Positions 20,818 through 28,951 of a stretch of DNA of 64,000 bases are shown here, piece by piece; within the stretch, counting starts at the first letter, position 1; every line of letters starts with the position of its first letter. Source of the DNA: Cecembia rubra (lineage in GTDB: Bacteria; Bacteroidota; Bacteroidia; Cytophagales; Cyclobacteriaceae); the NCBI RefSeq assembly GCF_003014575.1, contig NZ_PYGF01000001.1:806001-870000 (forward strand), read 5' to 3'. A program made the position numbers and the translations under genes. The notes below the pieces were generated by a model, which made no database searches, was not told where the DNA came from, and was given only the letters and a program-made list of their open reading frames with translations.

Positions 20818-21473
20818 CAAAAATCAATGTTGCTAAGTTTCCTTATTAAATACCCTTGTTTGTCCAAATTTGTTGTAATTACCGGATGTTTAAAAATTGA
20901 ATACTGTTTACTTTGAATATCGACTAACCATAATTTGGGACTGACTCCTTCCTCTTCTTCAAAATAGCCTGCTACTAAAAGTTTGTCCGGGCTTACCCAT
21001 ACCGCCTCTTCAAAACCTCCTGATGGTCCAATAAAAAGTAACCTTTCACGCATACCGTTCTCTTTAAAAAAAATAACTTCAGAATCAGGCTGAAAACCCG
21101 GCTTACCTTCAGCCGGTACAAAAACTTTGTAGCTATAAATATCTACTACGCCTTTTCCTTCGGGATTGGGTATGAGGTATGGATAAAAAGGATTTCCTGA
21201 AACAATTGGGTTTTCCTCAGGCCATTCTAACTCCTCAAATGTTTCTTTTCTTTCCAAAGTGAAGGCAGCAGGGTTAAATGTAGGGCTTTTTTCTTTCCAG
21301 TAATCGGACCATTGTTTGATTTGTTGTAATCCATTTTCTGCCAAAATCTGCTCTTCCAAAATCTCTCCATTCTGTATATCAGAAACAGATTCCTGAGAAG
21401 ACCTATCTGAAGCACAAGACCAGAACATCAATACTACAAATAGATGGATATAGAAGGTGCAAGGTTTGTTCAT
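20817..21473 (-). CDS. Lipoprotein of unknown function
   Basis: 218 residues from the ATG complementary to 21471-21473. The N-terminus MNKPCTFYIHLFVVLMFWSC looks like a lipoprotein signal with the acyl-Cys at position 20, although the -3 residue is atypical. The body is strand-rich, with NPFYPYLIPNPEGKG, DIYSYKVFVPAEGKPG and WVSPDKLLVAGYFEEEEG, possibly a small propeller-like fold. I do not recognise a family. It is translationally coupled to the Nudix gene. Confidence 0.65.
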   Translation of the reverse strand: MNKPCTFYIHLFVVLMFWSCASDRSSQESVSDIQNGEILEEQILAENGLQQIKQWSDYWKEKSPTFNPAAFTLERKETFEELEWPEENPIVSGNPFYPYLIPNPEGKGVVDIYSYKVFVPAEGKPGFQPDSEVIFFKENGMRERLLFIGPSGGFEEAVWVSPDKLLVAGYFEEEEGVSPKLWLVDIQSKQYSIFKHPVITTNLDKQGYLIRKLSNIDF

Positions 21474-21522
21474 TTTCAAGTACAAAAAGAATACGAATGA
21501 AACACAAAATGCTGAAAAAACA

Positions 21523-21553
21523 AAAAAGGCCGAAACAATGTTTCAGCCTTTTT
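21523..21553. terminator. Terminator-like hairpin in the divergent region upstream of aceK
   Basis: AAAAAGGC, one mismatch, GAAAC, loop AAT, GTTTC, GCCTTTTT. It lies between two divergent genes, where a terminator for a known gene is not expected. Confidence 0.55.
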
Positions 21554-21718
21554 CATCTCTCAAACCTATTAAACCTATTGTAGATATTCAGTGATTGAAT
21601 AACATGGACGAAAGGTATAAAATGTTTTTATATTGTCCAAACAATCGATTGCGAAAATTTTATTCTGTGATAAATAAATGATGTTAAAAACAGCAATTGA
21701 GATAGTTTTTACAGAAAT

Positions 21719-21771
21719 AAGCCCTAAACAAATTCTAAAAATCCTGCACTTTTTAAGCTAAGTTAGGGCTT
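21719..21771. repeat. Inverted repeat in the aceK leader/promoter region
   Basis: AAGCCCTAAAC at 21719-21729 pairs with GTTAGGGCTT at 21762-21771 across a 32-base loop. It ends 14 bp before the -33 element of the aceK promoter and may be a regulator site or an upstream RNA structure. The rest of the 21554-21842 gap holds only a 25-codon ATG frame at 21603 that I cannot support. Confidence 0.35.
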
Positions 21772-21784
21772 GAATAATTAAGCT

Positions 21785-21815
21785 TTTGTATTGAAATCAA
21801 AACGCAATACCTTTA
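21785..21815 (+). promoter_or_regulatory. Bacteroidota-type promoter of aceK
   Basis: TTTG (21785-21788), a 19-bp spacer and TACCTTTA (21808-21815) fit the TTTG-N19-TAnnTTTG consensus with one mismatch. The start of transcription would be near 21822, leaving a 20-base leader. Confidence 0.6.
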
Positions 21816-21842
21816 TATTCAGTTATTAATTCAACTCATCCG

Positions 21843-23570
21843 GTGTACCATTCTCTTCTCGATAAAACTTCCAAGATTTTAATTGAAGGATTTGAAAATT
21901 ACTTTAGAAATTTCAAAGAATTGACCTCCTATACCCCCCGACATTTCCGTGAAAAAGATTGGAGGGCAATGAAAGAAAACCATAGAAAAAGATTGATGCT
22001 TTACAAAGATCAGGTTTTTACAACTAAATCAATCCTTTATGATTTGCTTAAAGAAAAGGTTGCAGATTATGATTTTTGGAAAAAGGCAAAATTGGCCTAC
22101 ATTCTCCTGAGCAAAGAACGAAAAGACAAAGAGTTGGCTGAAACGTTTTTCAACTCGGTTATCCGAAAATTATATCCTGATTTGGCTATAAATGAGGAAT
22201 TGATGTTTGTCCATGAAGGTTTTAATTCATGTGAAATTTATCCCAATGATAATCTTTACTTCACTTATCCTGCAAATTGGGGATTACAAAAAATCATACG
22301 GTCCATCATTGCAGATTTTGACTTTGAAGCTCCTTATCTGAATAAGGAAGCAGATATTCAATTTTTGGTTAAAGCCATTCGAGAAGTAATTCTTTCCCGG
22401 TACACGACCACAGATGAAACAGTAACCCAAGTACTTAAGTCGGTATTTTACAGAAATAAGGCAGCTTATCTCATTGGAAGAACTTACGTAGGTGGCAAAT
22501 GGATGCCATTTATCATCCCTTTCTTAAATGGGCCAAATGGAGTATATGTAGATACTTTGATTTTTGATCCCAAGATCATGGCCCACTTATTCAGCTTCAC
22601 ACGTTCCTATTTTATGGTGGATGTAGAAATCCCATCTCAAATGGTAGCATTTCTAAACTCAGTCATCACACACAAGCAGGTTCATGAACTTTATAATGCA
22701 ATTGGCTTCAATAAACATGGAAAAACTGAATTTTACAGGGACTTCTTGAACCATCTCGACCATAGCGAAGACCAGTTTGTGCTTGCTGAAGGTATAAAAG
22801 GAATGGTCATGACTGTATTTACTTTACCTTCTTACAATATCGTCTTTAAGATGATTAAAGATTATTTTGATCCACCAAAGACCATGACCCGGCAGGAAGT
22901 AAGGAACAAATACAAAATGGTAGGTCAACATGACCGGGTAGGAAGAATGGCTGATACACATGAATTTGAAGAATTTCACCTTCCTTTGGACCGAATTCAT
23001 CCCAACTTGATGCAGGAATTGCGAAGTACTGTAAACTCACATTTAGAAATAAGAAATAATGAACTGATTATCAAACATTTATATACCGAAAGGAAAATGA
23101 TTCCTTTAAACATGTACCTGGAGCAATGTAGTCTTGAAGAGGCGAAATCAGCAGTTGAAGAATATGGAGATGCCATACTCCAATTGGCCAAAGCCAATAT
23201 TTTCCCGGGGGACATGATGACCAAAAATTTTGGGGTTACCCGACAGAAAAGGATAGTTTTTTATGATTATGATGAAATCGAATTTTTAACAGATATGAAT
23301 TTCAGATGGAAACCTAAACCTGAAACATTTGAACAGATTTATGCATTTGAACCATGGTATGAAATCAGACCCAATGATGTTTTCCCTGAGGATTTCAAAA
23401 AGTTTATGATAGGCCGTCAGGATGTGAAATCCCATTTTATCGAATATCATCAAAACCTATTTAATCCTGATTATTGGACAAGTATCCAAAATAGAATAAA
23501 GAACGGGGAATGGATACACGCTCTACCTTATCCTAACAAAATCAGGTTTAGACCGGAAGAAGAAGTCTGA
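21843..23570 (+). CDS. aceK: Isocitrate dehydrogenase kinase/phosphatase
   Basis: 575 residues, matching AceK length. Start is GTG. Diagnostic segments are the regulatory half (YFTYPANWGLQKIIRSII) and the kinase half: EGIKGMVMTVFTLPSYNIVF, PPKTMTRQEVRNKYKMV, HDRVGRMADTHEFEEF, and the catalytic region GDMMTKNFGVTRQKRIVFYD with YDEIEFLTD. AceK phosphorylates isocitrate dehydrogenase to divert carbon to the glyoxylate shunt and reverses this. Isocitrate lyase and malate synthase are not in the window. The gene has its own promoter. AceK is best known from Proteobacteria, so its presence in this background is mildly unusual. Confidence 0.95.
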   Translation: MYHSLLDKTSKILIEGFENYFRNFKELTSYTPRHFREKDWRAMKENHRKRLMLYKDQVFTTKSILYDLLKEKVADYDFWKKAKLAYILLSKERKDKELAETFFNSVIRKLYPDLAINEELMFVHEGFNSCEIYPNDNLYFTYPANWGLQKIIRSIIADFDFEAPYLNKEADIQFLVKAIREVILSRYTTTDETVTQVLKSVFYRNKAAYLIGRTYVGGKWMPFIIPFLNGPNGVYVDTLIFDPKIMAHLFSFTRSYFMVDVEIPSQMVAFLNSVITHKQVHELYNAIGFNKHGKTEFYRDFLNHLDHSEDQFVLAEGIKGMVMTVFTLPSYNIVFKMIKDYFDPPKTMTRQEVRNKYKMVGQHDRVGRMADTHEFEEFHLPLDRIHPNLMQELRSTVNSHLEIRNNELIIKHLYTERKMIPLNMYLEQCSLEEAKSAVEEYGDAILQLAKANIFPGDMMTKNFGVTRQKRIVFYDYDEIEFLTDMNFRWKPKPETFEQIYAFEPWYEIRPNDVFPEDFKKFMIGRQDVKSHFIEYHQNLFNPDYWTSIQNRIKNGEWIHALPYPNKIRFRPEEEV

Positions 23571-23590
23571 TTATAAATTTCTGGAAAACC

Positions 23591-25300
23591 CTACAAATTA
23601 CCCCTGTTGATTTCGTCAACTGCAAAGTTTGCTGCCCTGGCTGTAATGGCCATGTATGTCAATGAGGGATTTTGGGTTGCAGTGGAAGTCATGCAGGCAC
23701 CATCCGTGACGAAGACATTTTTACAATGATGCAATTGATTCCATTTATTGAGCAAGGAAGTTTTGGGGTCATTACCCATTCTTACTCCTCCCATTTCATG
23801 GATATCTGATCCTGGAGCTGATCCTGAGTCCCGGGCATTGATTTCTGTAAATCCAGCTTTTTCAAACATTTCAGTCATCTGTTCCATATAATCCTTTACC
23901 ATCTTGTCGTCATTCTCTGTCCAATCACAGGAAAGCACCAATTGGGGAATACCATATTTATCTTTCAGCTCTTCATGGAGTCTCACATGATTGCTTTCTA
24001 TTGGAATCACCTCACCCTGCATCCAACCAGAAACCCACCAATGTCCCAATCTTCTATCAAACAAATTCCTCTTCAACTCTTCTCCTATTCCGGCACGGGA
24101 AAATTGCACGGCTCTTGCAGATGAACCGAATCCAACCGCGTAACCCCTTAGAAAATCCGTTTCTTGACGGTTAAGATTACGGAATCTGGGGATATAACTA
24201 TGGCTGGGATTTTTACCCTTGCTCATTTTATCTGAAAACTGCTCGCTTCTGGCTGAAATTTGGCCTCTGTAATTATGCCAGGAAATAAACTTCCCAAGCA
24301 GGCCATTGTCATTCCCAAGGCCATTTGGAAACCGGGAAGATGTAGAATTCAAAAGAATCAAATTGGAATTAAGAGCAGAAGCATTGCAGAATATGATTTT
24401 GGCATAATATTCATAGCTCTGCATATCATTGGCATCAATAATCCTCACTCCCACAGCACTGCCCTTTTCTTCATCGAATATTATGGAATGCACCACAGCA
24501 TGTGTTCTCAGCGTCATATTTCCAGTTCTTTCTGCCCAGGGCAAAGTCGAGGCATTGGCACTGAAGTATCCCCCAAATGGACAACCTCTGTTGCATAGAT
24601 TCCTATGCTGACACTTTGCCCTTCCCTGCTGCAAATGGATTTCCTGTGGTTCGGTCACGTGTGCACATCTCCCATGGATCAGATGTCTGTCTTTATAATT
24701 GGCAGCTATAACTTTTTGAAAATGCCGTTCCACACAGCTAAGATCAAATGGCTTTAAAAATTCTCCGTCAGGCAATTGTGGAAGTCCATCGTAATTACCT
24801 GCAATCCCGGAAAATTTTTCCACATGACTGTACCATGGGGCTAAATCTTGGTACCTGATAGGCCAATCTACTGCATAACCATCTCTGGCCGGGCCTTCAA
24901 AATCGAGATCCGACCATCTTTGTGTTTGTCTGGCCCAAAGCAGGGATTTACCCCCCACCTGATATCCCCTGGTCCACTGGAAGGGCTTTTCCTGAACAAT
25001 TTCCTGCTCTCCTTCCTTCATCCAAAAATGAGCAGTAGATTCATGGATCCTTGCTCCTCTCCTACCAAACTCAGCCTGTTTTTCCAATGGCAATTTCCCT
25101 CCAAACTCAAATTCCCAAGGATGTTTATTGGCAGTAGGATAATCTACAATATGCTTTACATCTCTTCCCCTTTCCAAAACCAAAGTTTTCAAGCCTCTTT
25201 CACAGAGTTCTTTGGCAGCCCATCCACCACTGATACCGGAACCTATGACAATGGCATCATAAGTATTTCCTTTTTTTGCGTCTAAATTAAAATTTGGCAT
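23591..25300 (-). CDS. GMC-family FAD-dependent oxidoreductase
   Basis: 569 residues. N-terminal FAD-binding motif AIVIGSGISGGWAAKELCE; RGYQVGGKSLLWARQTQRWS is the GMC signature 1-like region; a Cys-rich CQHRNLCNRGCPFGGYF segment is typical of gluconate/fructose dehydrogenase-type members. The C-terminal catalytic region has SDIHEMGGVRMG and TATQNPSLTYMA. It oxidises sugar or alcohol hydroxyls and passes electrons on. It lies 3 bp after the small-subunit gene, so the two form a complex. No signal peptide of its own is visible, so export probably relies on the Tat-type partner. Confidence 0.93.
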   Translation of the reverse strand: MPNFNLDAKKGNTYDAIVIGSGISGGWAAKELCERGLKTLVLERGRDVKHIVDYPTANKHPWEFEFGGKLPLEKQAEFGRRGARIHESTAHFWMKEGEQEIVQEKPFQWTRGYQVGGKSLLWARQTQRWSDLDFEGPARDGYAVDWPIRYQDLAPWYSHVEKFSGIAGNYDGLPQLPDGEFLKPFDLSCVERHFQKVIAANYKDRHLIHGRCAHVTEPQEIHLQQGRAKCQHRNLCNRGCPFGGYFSANASTLPWAERTGNMTLRTHAVVHSIIFDEEKGSAVGVRIIDANDMQSYEYYAKIIFCNASALNSNLILLNSTSSRFPNGLGNDNGLLGKFISWHNYRGQISARSEQFSDKMSKGKNPSHSYIPRFRNLNRQETDFLRGYAVGFGSSARAVQFSRAGIGEELKRNLFDRRLGHWWVSGWMQGEVIPIESNHVRLHEELKDKYGIPQLVLSCDWTENDDKMVKDYMEQMTEMFEKAGFTEINARDSGSAPGSDIHEMGGVRMGNDPKTSLLNKWNQLHHCKNVFVTDGACMTSTATQNPSLTYMAITARAANFAVDEINRGNL

Positions 25301-25303
25301 GGC

Positions 25304-25843
25304 TTAAACTTTAAAAGGTACTTCGGGTACATCCACACATCCATCATATCCACCGGGAATCATTTCGTAATTGGTGTAATTTGTAAGAAAATACTCAGAA
25401 CTTGTAAAGGCGAGAATAACCTGCTCTTTGGAAAAGTCAAAAAATGATTTTCCTTCATCTGCATCCTCATTGTCCAAACCAAGAAGGATATTTTCCCTGT
25501 CCGAAATTCCCAATGAATCAAAGCTTTTCAAAAAAGTATCCTGTGCAATTCCTTCAAGTAAATCCAGACCATTGACAAATAATTTTTGCTCTTCTTCAGG
25601 ATAACAATTGGCAATCAGTTTGTCCAAAAACCGATGAATATTCAATTGAACAGCGCCTAAAGTATCGGTTTCCGGTAAAAAAGTATCAACCATTTTCTCC
25701 AAATTCAATCTTTGCTTCTCGGTCAAAGGAAGACTTTTTACCAGAACATTCTCATCCATAATCTCACCAGGCTTACATCCTGGAAAAGCCATCATCCCCC
25801 ATACTGTGATGGCCAAAGATTTCATCATTGTCCTTCTATCCAT
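25304..25843 (-). CDS. Gluconate 2-dehydrogenase subunit 3-like protein with Tat-type signal
   Basis: 179 residues from the ATG complementary to 25841-25843; the longer frame only adds non-homologous residues. The N-terminus MDRRTMMKSLAITVWGMMAF carries twin Arg and then a lipobox-like FPGC. The rest (LTEKQRLNLEKMVDTFLPET, GAVQLNIHRFLDKLI, DISE-like EYFLTNYTNY) matches the subunit 3 family. This subunit escorts and anchors the GMC dehydrogenase, encoded immediately downstream, at the periplasmic side. Confidence 0.88.
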   Translation of the reverse strand: MDRRTMMKSLAITVWGMMAFPGCKPGEIMDENVLVKSLPLTEKQRLNLEKMVDTFLPETDTLGAVQLNIHRFLDKLIANCYPEEEQKLFVNGLDLLEGIAQDTFLKSFDSLGISDRENILLGLDNEDADEGKSFFDFSKEQVILAFTSSEYFLTNYTNYEMIPGGYDGCVDVPEVPFKV

Positions 25844-25916
25844 TCTAAAAGCAAAAAAATAATCTTCAAATTGTCTAATAAAATTGGATAAAAGGCTGAA
25901 ATCGGTGGGGAAATAA

Positions 25917-25947
25917 AAAAAGCATGAGACAATATCCCATGCTTTTT
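25917..25947 (-). terminator. Terminator of the fasciclin gene
   Basis: AAAAAGCATG and CATGCTTTTT form a 10-bp stem with an 11-base loop. It lies 36 bp after the fasciclin stop on the minus strand. Confidence 0.85.
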
Positions 25948-25982
25948 GGTAAGAAACCAACAACCATGTAAAAACTACCTTA

Positions 25983-26540
25983 TCAATTTGGAACTAATAC
26001 CTTGTCAATTACATGAATTATGCCATTAGATGCTTCGACTGTACCGATGATTTTTCCTCCATTAATGAATACATCGCCGTTGCCATCCACTGTTACTTCC
26101 ACAGATCTTCCATCAGCTGTACCCATTTTTCTGCCATTGACAAAATCACCGGGCTTGTACACACCCAATAGTACATGGTATTCCAAAATATCCCTTAACT
26201 TCCTTTGGTTCTCTTTTTTGGTCAAAGTCTCCAAAGTTCCTGCCGGTAAAGCATCAAATGCAGCATTTGTAGGCGCAAATACAGTAAATGGCCCTACATT
26301 GGTCAAAGCATCCACATAATCCGCAACCTTCAATGCCGTTACTAAAGTGCTATGGTCTTTAGATGAAACAGCTATCTGGACCACATTGGGATTGGACTGG
26401 TCATCCTTAACCCCAGATTGGCCAACATGCTGTACAGCTGATCCCCCAGCTGATGCTTGAGACTGTGTTTCCGATGTACCGCATCCAGCCAAAACCGCCA
26501 GGCTAAGTATCCATAAGAGTGTTTTAGATATTTCTTTCAT
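25983..26540 (-). CDS. Fasciclin (FAS1) domain lipoprotein under nitrogen-oxide-type control
   Basis: 185 residues. The signal peptide ends LAVLAGC, placing the acylated Cys at residue 20. A single FAS1 domain covers about 50-185: H1 motif GPFTVFAPTNAAFDALP, the YH region LEYHVLLG and the closing GIIHVIDKVLVPN. FAS1 domains mediate adhesion or protein binding. Upstream stand both a TGAC-N4-ATCA box and an AAAGGA-N8-TCCTTT box, the same pair of sites seen at denitrification genes, so it should respond to oxygen and NO. Divergent from nrfH, about 250 bp away. Confidence 0.9.
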   Translation of the reverse strand: MKEISKTLLWILSLAVLAGCGTSETQSQASAGGSAVQHVGQSGVKDDQSNPNVVQIAVSSKDHSTLVTALKVADYVDALTNVGPFTVFAPTNAAFDALPAGTLETLTKKENQRKLRDILEYHVLLGVYKPGDFVNGRKMGTADGRSVEVTVDGNGDVFINGGKIIGTVEASNGIIHVIDKVLVPN

Positions 26541-26574
26541 TGTGATTTGGGTTTGAATATGGACGCAAGATATT

Positions 26575-26594
26575 AAAGGACATTTTTATCCTTT
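26575..26594 (-). promoter_or_regulatory. Putative Rrf2/NsrR-type operator upstream of the fasciclin gene
   Basis: AAAGGACATTTTTATCCTTT, an inverted repeat with 6-base arms and 8-base spacer, the same as at 33995, 34022 and 44776. It overlaps the presumed promoter between the FNR-type box and TATCTTGC (26572-26565), a position suited to repression. Confidence 0.6.
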
Positions 26595-26595
26595 A

Positions 26596-26607
26596 TGACT
26601 TATATCA
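26596..26607 (-). promoter_or_regulatory. FNR/Crp-type box upstream of the fasciclin gene
   Basis: TGACTTATATCA fits TGAY-N4-RTCA. Its centre is 29.5 bp from the TATCTTGC -7-like element on the minus strand, the same spacing as at nrfH and nirK. Confidence 0.6.
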
Positions 26608-26718
26608 TGTTTGGAGATGAATTAAATCTGACTTTTCAATTCAAAACTCAGCGGAGTGCTTGATAAAAGGTAAATTAAAAATGTGGCTGGAAAATATTTC
26701 ACATTATTTCCTCGCTTA

Positions 26719-26730
26719 TGACAATTGTCA
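26719..26730 (+). promoter_or_regulatory. FNR/Crp-type box of the nrfHA operon
   Basis: TGACAATTGTCA, a perfect palindrome identical to the one before nirK. Its centre is 29.5 bp upstream of TAATTTTG. Confidence 0.7.
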
Positions 26731-26753
26731 TGTTTTTTAAAATCTATACTGGA

Positions 26754-26761
26754 TAATTTTG
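26754..26761 (+). promoter_or_regulatory. -7 element of the nrfHA promoter
   Basis: TAATTTTG matches TAnnTTTG exactly. The transcription start would be near 26768, putting the FNR box near -43 and leaving a 20-base leader to ATG 26788. This rules out the TTG at 26725 as a start. Confidence 0.65.
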
Positions 26762-26787
26762 TCAAGACAACTCCTGAAAACCACCAC

Positions 26788-27417
26788 ATGGGCAAGCGCC
26801 AAAAAATAAAAAGGAAACTTTTTCAGTACAATCTGATTCCTCCGCACAAATGGAGGCCTGCAGCAACAGTACTAGTGGCTGCAATTTTTGGAATCGGCAT
26901 TTATTTGATAAGACTTAGCAATGCTACATCCTACCTTTCAGATGATCCTCAGGCTTGTGTCAATTGTCATATTATGACACCCCAATATATTACCTGGACC
27001 CGTAGCTCACATAGGGAAGTAGCACATTGCAATGATTGCCATGTTCCCCATGACAATATTGCCAATAAATACTTCTTCAAAGCAAAGGACGGCCTTTATC
27101 ATGCATCCATATTTACATTAAGGGCAGAGCCCCAAGTGATCCGTGCCCTAGAGCCTTCCATTCAGGTGATTCAAAGCAATTGTATCCGCTGCCATGAATC
27201 ACAAGTGACAGATGCCAGATTGGCCGGTTTTATTGATAATCATGTAGGCCATAGAACTGACCGGATCTGTTGGGAATGTCACAGAGAAGTACCCCATGGA
27301 AAAGTGAAAAGCTTATCTTCTGTAGGACATCAGATTGAACCTATAAAAGCACATGCACCGGCTGATTTGGAAATTATCCCAAAATGGCTCAAAGAATCTA
27401 TGAATACCAGTAAATAA
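26788..27417 (+). CDS. nrfH: Cytochrome c nitrite reductase small subunit NrfH (tetrahaem NapC/NirT family)
   Basis: 209 residues from ATG 26788 (MGKRQKIKRK). One N-terminal membrane helix (about 25-42, TVLVAAIFGIGIYLI) is followed by four haem-binding motifs: CVNCH, CNDCH, CIRCH and CWECH. NrfH takes electrons from menaquinol and hands them to NrfA in the periplasm, forming the membrane anchor of the complex. It is the first gene of nrfH-nrfA-porin-ccs, with nrfA 27 bp downstream, and is driven by the FNR-type promoter at 26719-26761. Confidence 0.95.
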   Translation: MGKRQKIKRKLFQYNLIPPHKWRPAATVLVAAIFGIGIYLIRLSNATSYLSDDPQACVNCHIMTPQYITWTRSSHREVAHCNDCHVPHDNIANKYFFKAKDGLYHASIFTLRAEPQVIRALEPSIQVIQSNCIRCHESQVTDARLAGFIDNHVGHRTDRICWECHREVPHGKVKSLSSVGHQIEPIKAHAPADLEIIPKWLKESMNTSK

Positions 27418-27444
27418 TTAAAAGTCCCATAAAATTCCCACACT

Positions 27445-28938
27445 ATGAAAAACTGGATCCTTTTTATAATTACCGCGGCAATTGTTTTTCTGTTGGCCAT
27501 GTTGGCCTATTCTATCATGGACAGAAAGACAGAAGCAAGATTTGCCTATCAGCCAAAAGTACAAATCGATGGTATAGAGCCAAGGGATTCTGTCTGGGGC
27601 CTGAACTACCCACGGCAATACCAATCTTATATGAGGACTCAGGACACTACCTTTAAAAGCCTGTATAATACCAGTGGTTTCAAAGATGTCCTTGCCGATC
27701 AGCCTGAAATGGTTATTTTATGGGCAGGTTATGCATTCAGTAAAGATTATAACCATCCCAGAGGACATGCATGGGCCATCACTGATGTACACAATACCTT
27801 AAGAATAGGATCACCTATGGTACCTGGTGACGGACCACAGCCCTCCACCTGCTGGACATGTAAAAGTACAGATGTGCCTAGGCTAATGAGCGAGCTTGGG
27901 GTAACTGAGTATTATAGCCAAAAGCTTTCTGATATGGGGACAGATGTAATCAACCCCATTGGTTGTGCCGATTGTCATAATCCCCAGACTATGAATTTGA
28001 CCATAACCCGCCCTGCATTGATTGAGGCTTTTGAGGCAATGGGCAAAGACATAAATAAAGCTTCGCATCAGGAAATGAGGTCTTTGGTCTGCGCACAGTG
28101 CCATGTGGAATATTATTTTGATAGGACCAAACAGGGAAAAGAGAAGGCAGCATATTTGACATTTCCCTGGAAGGATGGACTAAGTGTTGAAAACATAGAG
28201 GCTTATTTTGATAAAATTGATTTTGCGGATTGGGTACATCCTATCAGCAAAGCAAGGATGCTAAAAGCCCAACACCCTGATTATGAACTATACGAAATGA
28301 GTGTACATGCCAAACGTGGCGTTTCCTGTGCTGACTGCCATATGCCTTATAAAAATGAAGGAGGTCAGAAATTTACAGATCACCATATAGGTTCCCCCCT
28401 AAGCAATGTAGAAAACTCCTGCTTTGTCTGCCATAGAGAAAAACAATCAGACCTCATGACTGATGTTTATGAAAGGCAAAGAAAAGTAAAAGAAGGATCG
28501 GGCAAAGTCCAAAAATTGATTGCTATGGCACATATTGAGGCAGGAAAAGCTTGGGAATTGGGAGCCACCGAATACCAAATGAAAGATATCCTTATAGGAA
28601 TTCGTCACGCACAATGGAGATGGGATTATGTCGTGGCTTCCCATGGGGGGGCTTTCCATGCTCCATTGGAATCCAGCAGGATCATTACTTCCGCCACGGA
28701 TATCATCCAGGAAACCCGCATAAAACTGAGCCGACTATTAGCCTCATTGGGGCACAACAAACCTGTAGAAATGCCGGATTTTAGCAATAAAGCTGTACTA
28801 CAAGCCTACATCGGTTTAGATATTCCGGCAGAAAAAGCTGCTAAATCCAAATTTCTGGATGAAGTCGTACCAATGTGGCTAAAAGAAGGAAAAGCCAGAG
28901 AAGCTAAAAAAGAGGTAAAAACAGTCTCCAGCAGATAA
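27445..28938 (+). CDS. nrfA: Ammonia-forming cytochrome c nitrite reductase NrfA
   Basis: 497 residues. N-terminal membrane/signal segment ILFIITAAIVFLLAMLAYS. The catalytic haem 1 site is CWTCK at about residue 136, with Lys replacing His as in true NrfA. Four further haems bind CADCH, CAQCH, CADCH and CFVCH. KAQHPDYELYEMSVHAKRG and the QWRWDYV region are also family typical. It reduces nitrite to ammonium with six electrons (DNRA) in the periplasm and can also reduce NO. It is paired with nrfH upstream, and the porin gene starts 13 bp later. Confidence 0.97.
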   Translation: MKNWILFIITAAIVFLLAMLAYSIMDRKTEARFAYQPKVQIDGIEPRDSVWGLNYPRQYQSYMRTQDTTFKSLYNTSGFKDVLADQPEMVILWAGYAFSKDYNHPRGHAWAITDVHNTLRIGSPMVPGDGPQPSTCWTCKSTDVPRLMSELGVTEYYSQKLSDMGTDVINPIGCADCHNPQTMNLTITRPALIEAFEAMGKDINKASHQEMRSLVCAQCHVEYYFDRTKQGKEKAAYLTFPWKDGLSVENIEAYFDKIDFADWVHPISKARMLKAQHPDYELYEMSVHAKRGVSCADCHMPYKNEGGQKFTDHHIGSPLSNVENSCFVCHREKQSDLMTDVYERQRKVKEGSGKVQKLIAMAHIEAGKAWELGATEYQMKDILIGIRHAQWRWDYVVASHGGAFHAPLESSRIITSATDIIQETRIKLSRLLASLGHNKPVEMPDFSNKAVLQAYIGLDIPAEKAAKSKFLDEVVPMWLKEGKAREAKKEVKTVSSR

Positions 28939-28951
28939 AACACCCAGCACC

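Noticed and set aside
26725-26787. Upstream TTG start for nrfH adding 21 residues
   Set aside because: It begins inside the FNR-type box and upstream of the predicted transcription start. The ATG at 26788 gives a normal NrfH N-terminus.
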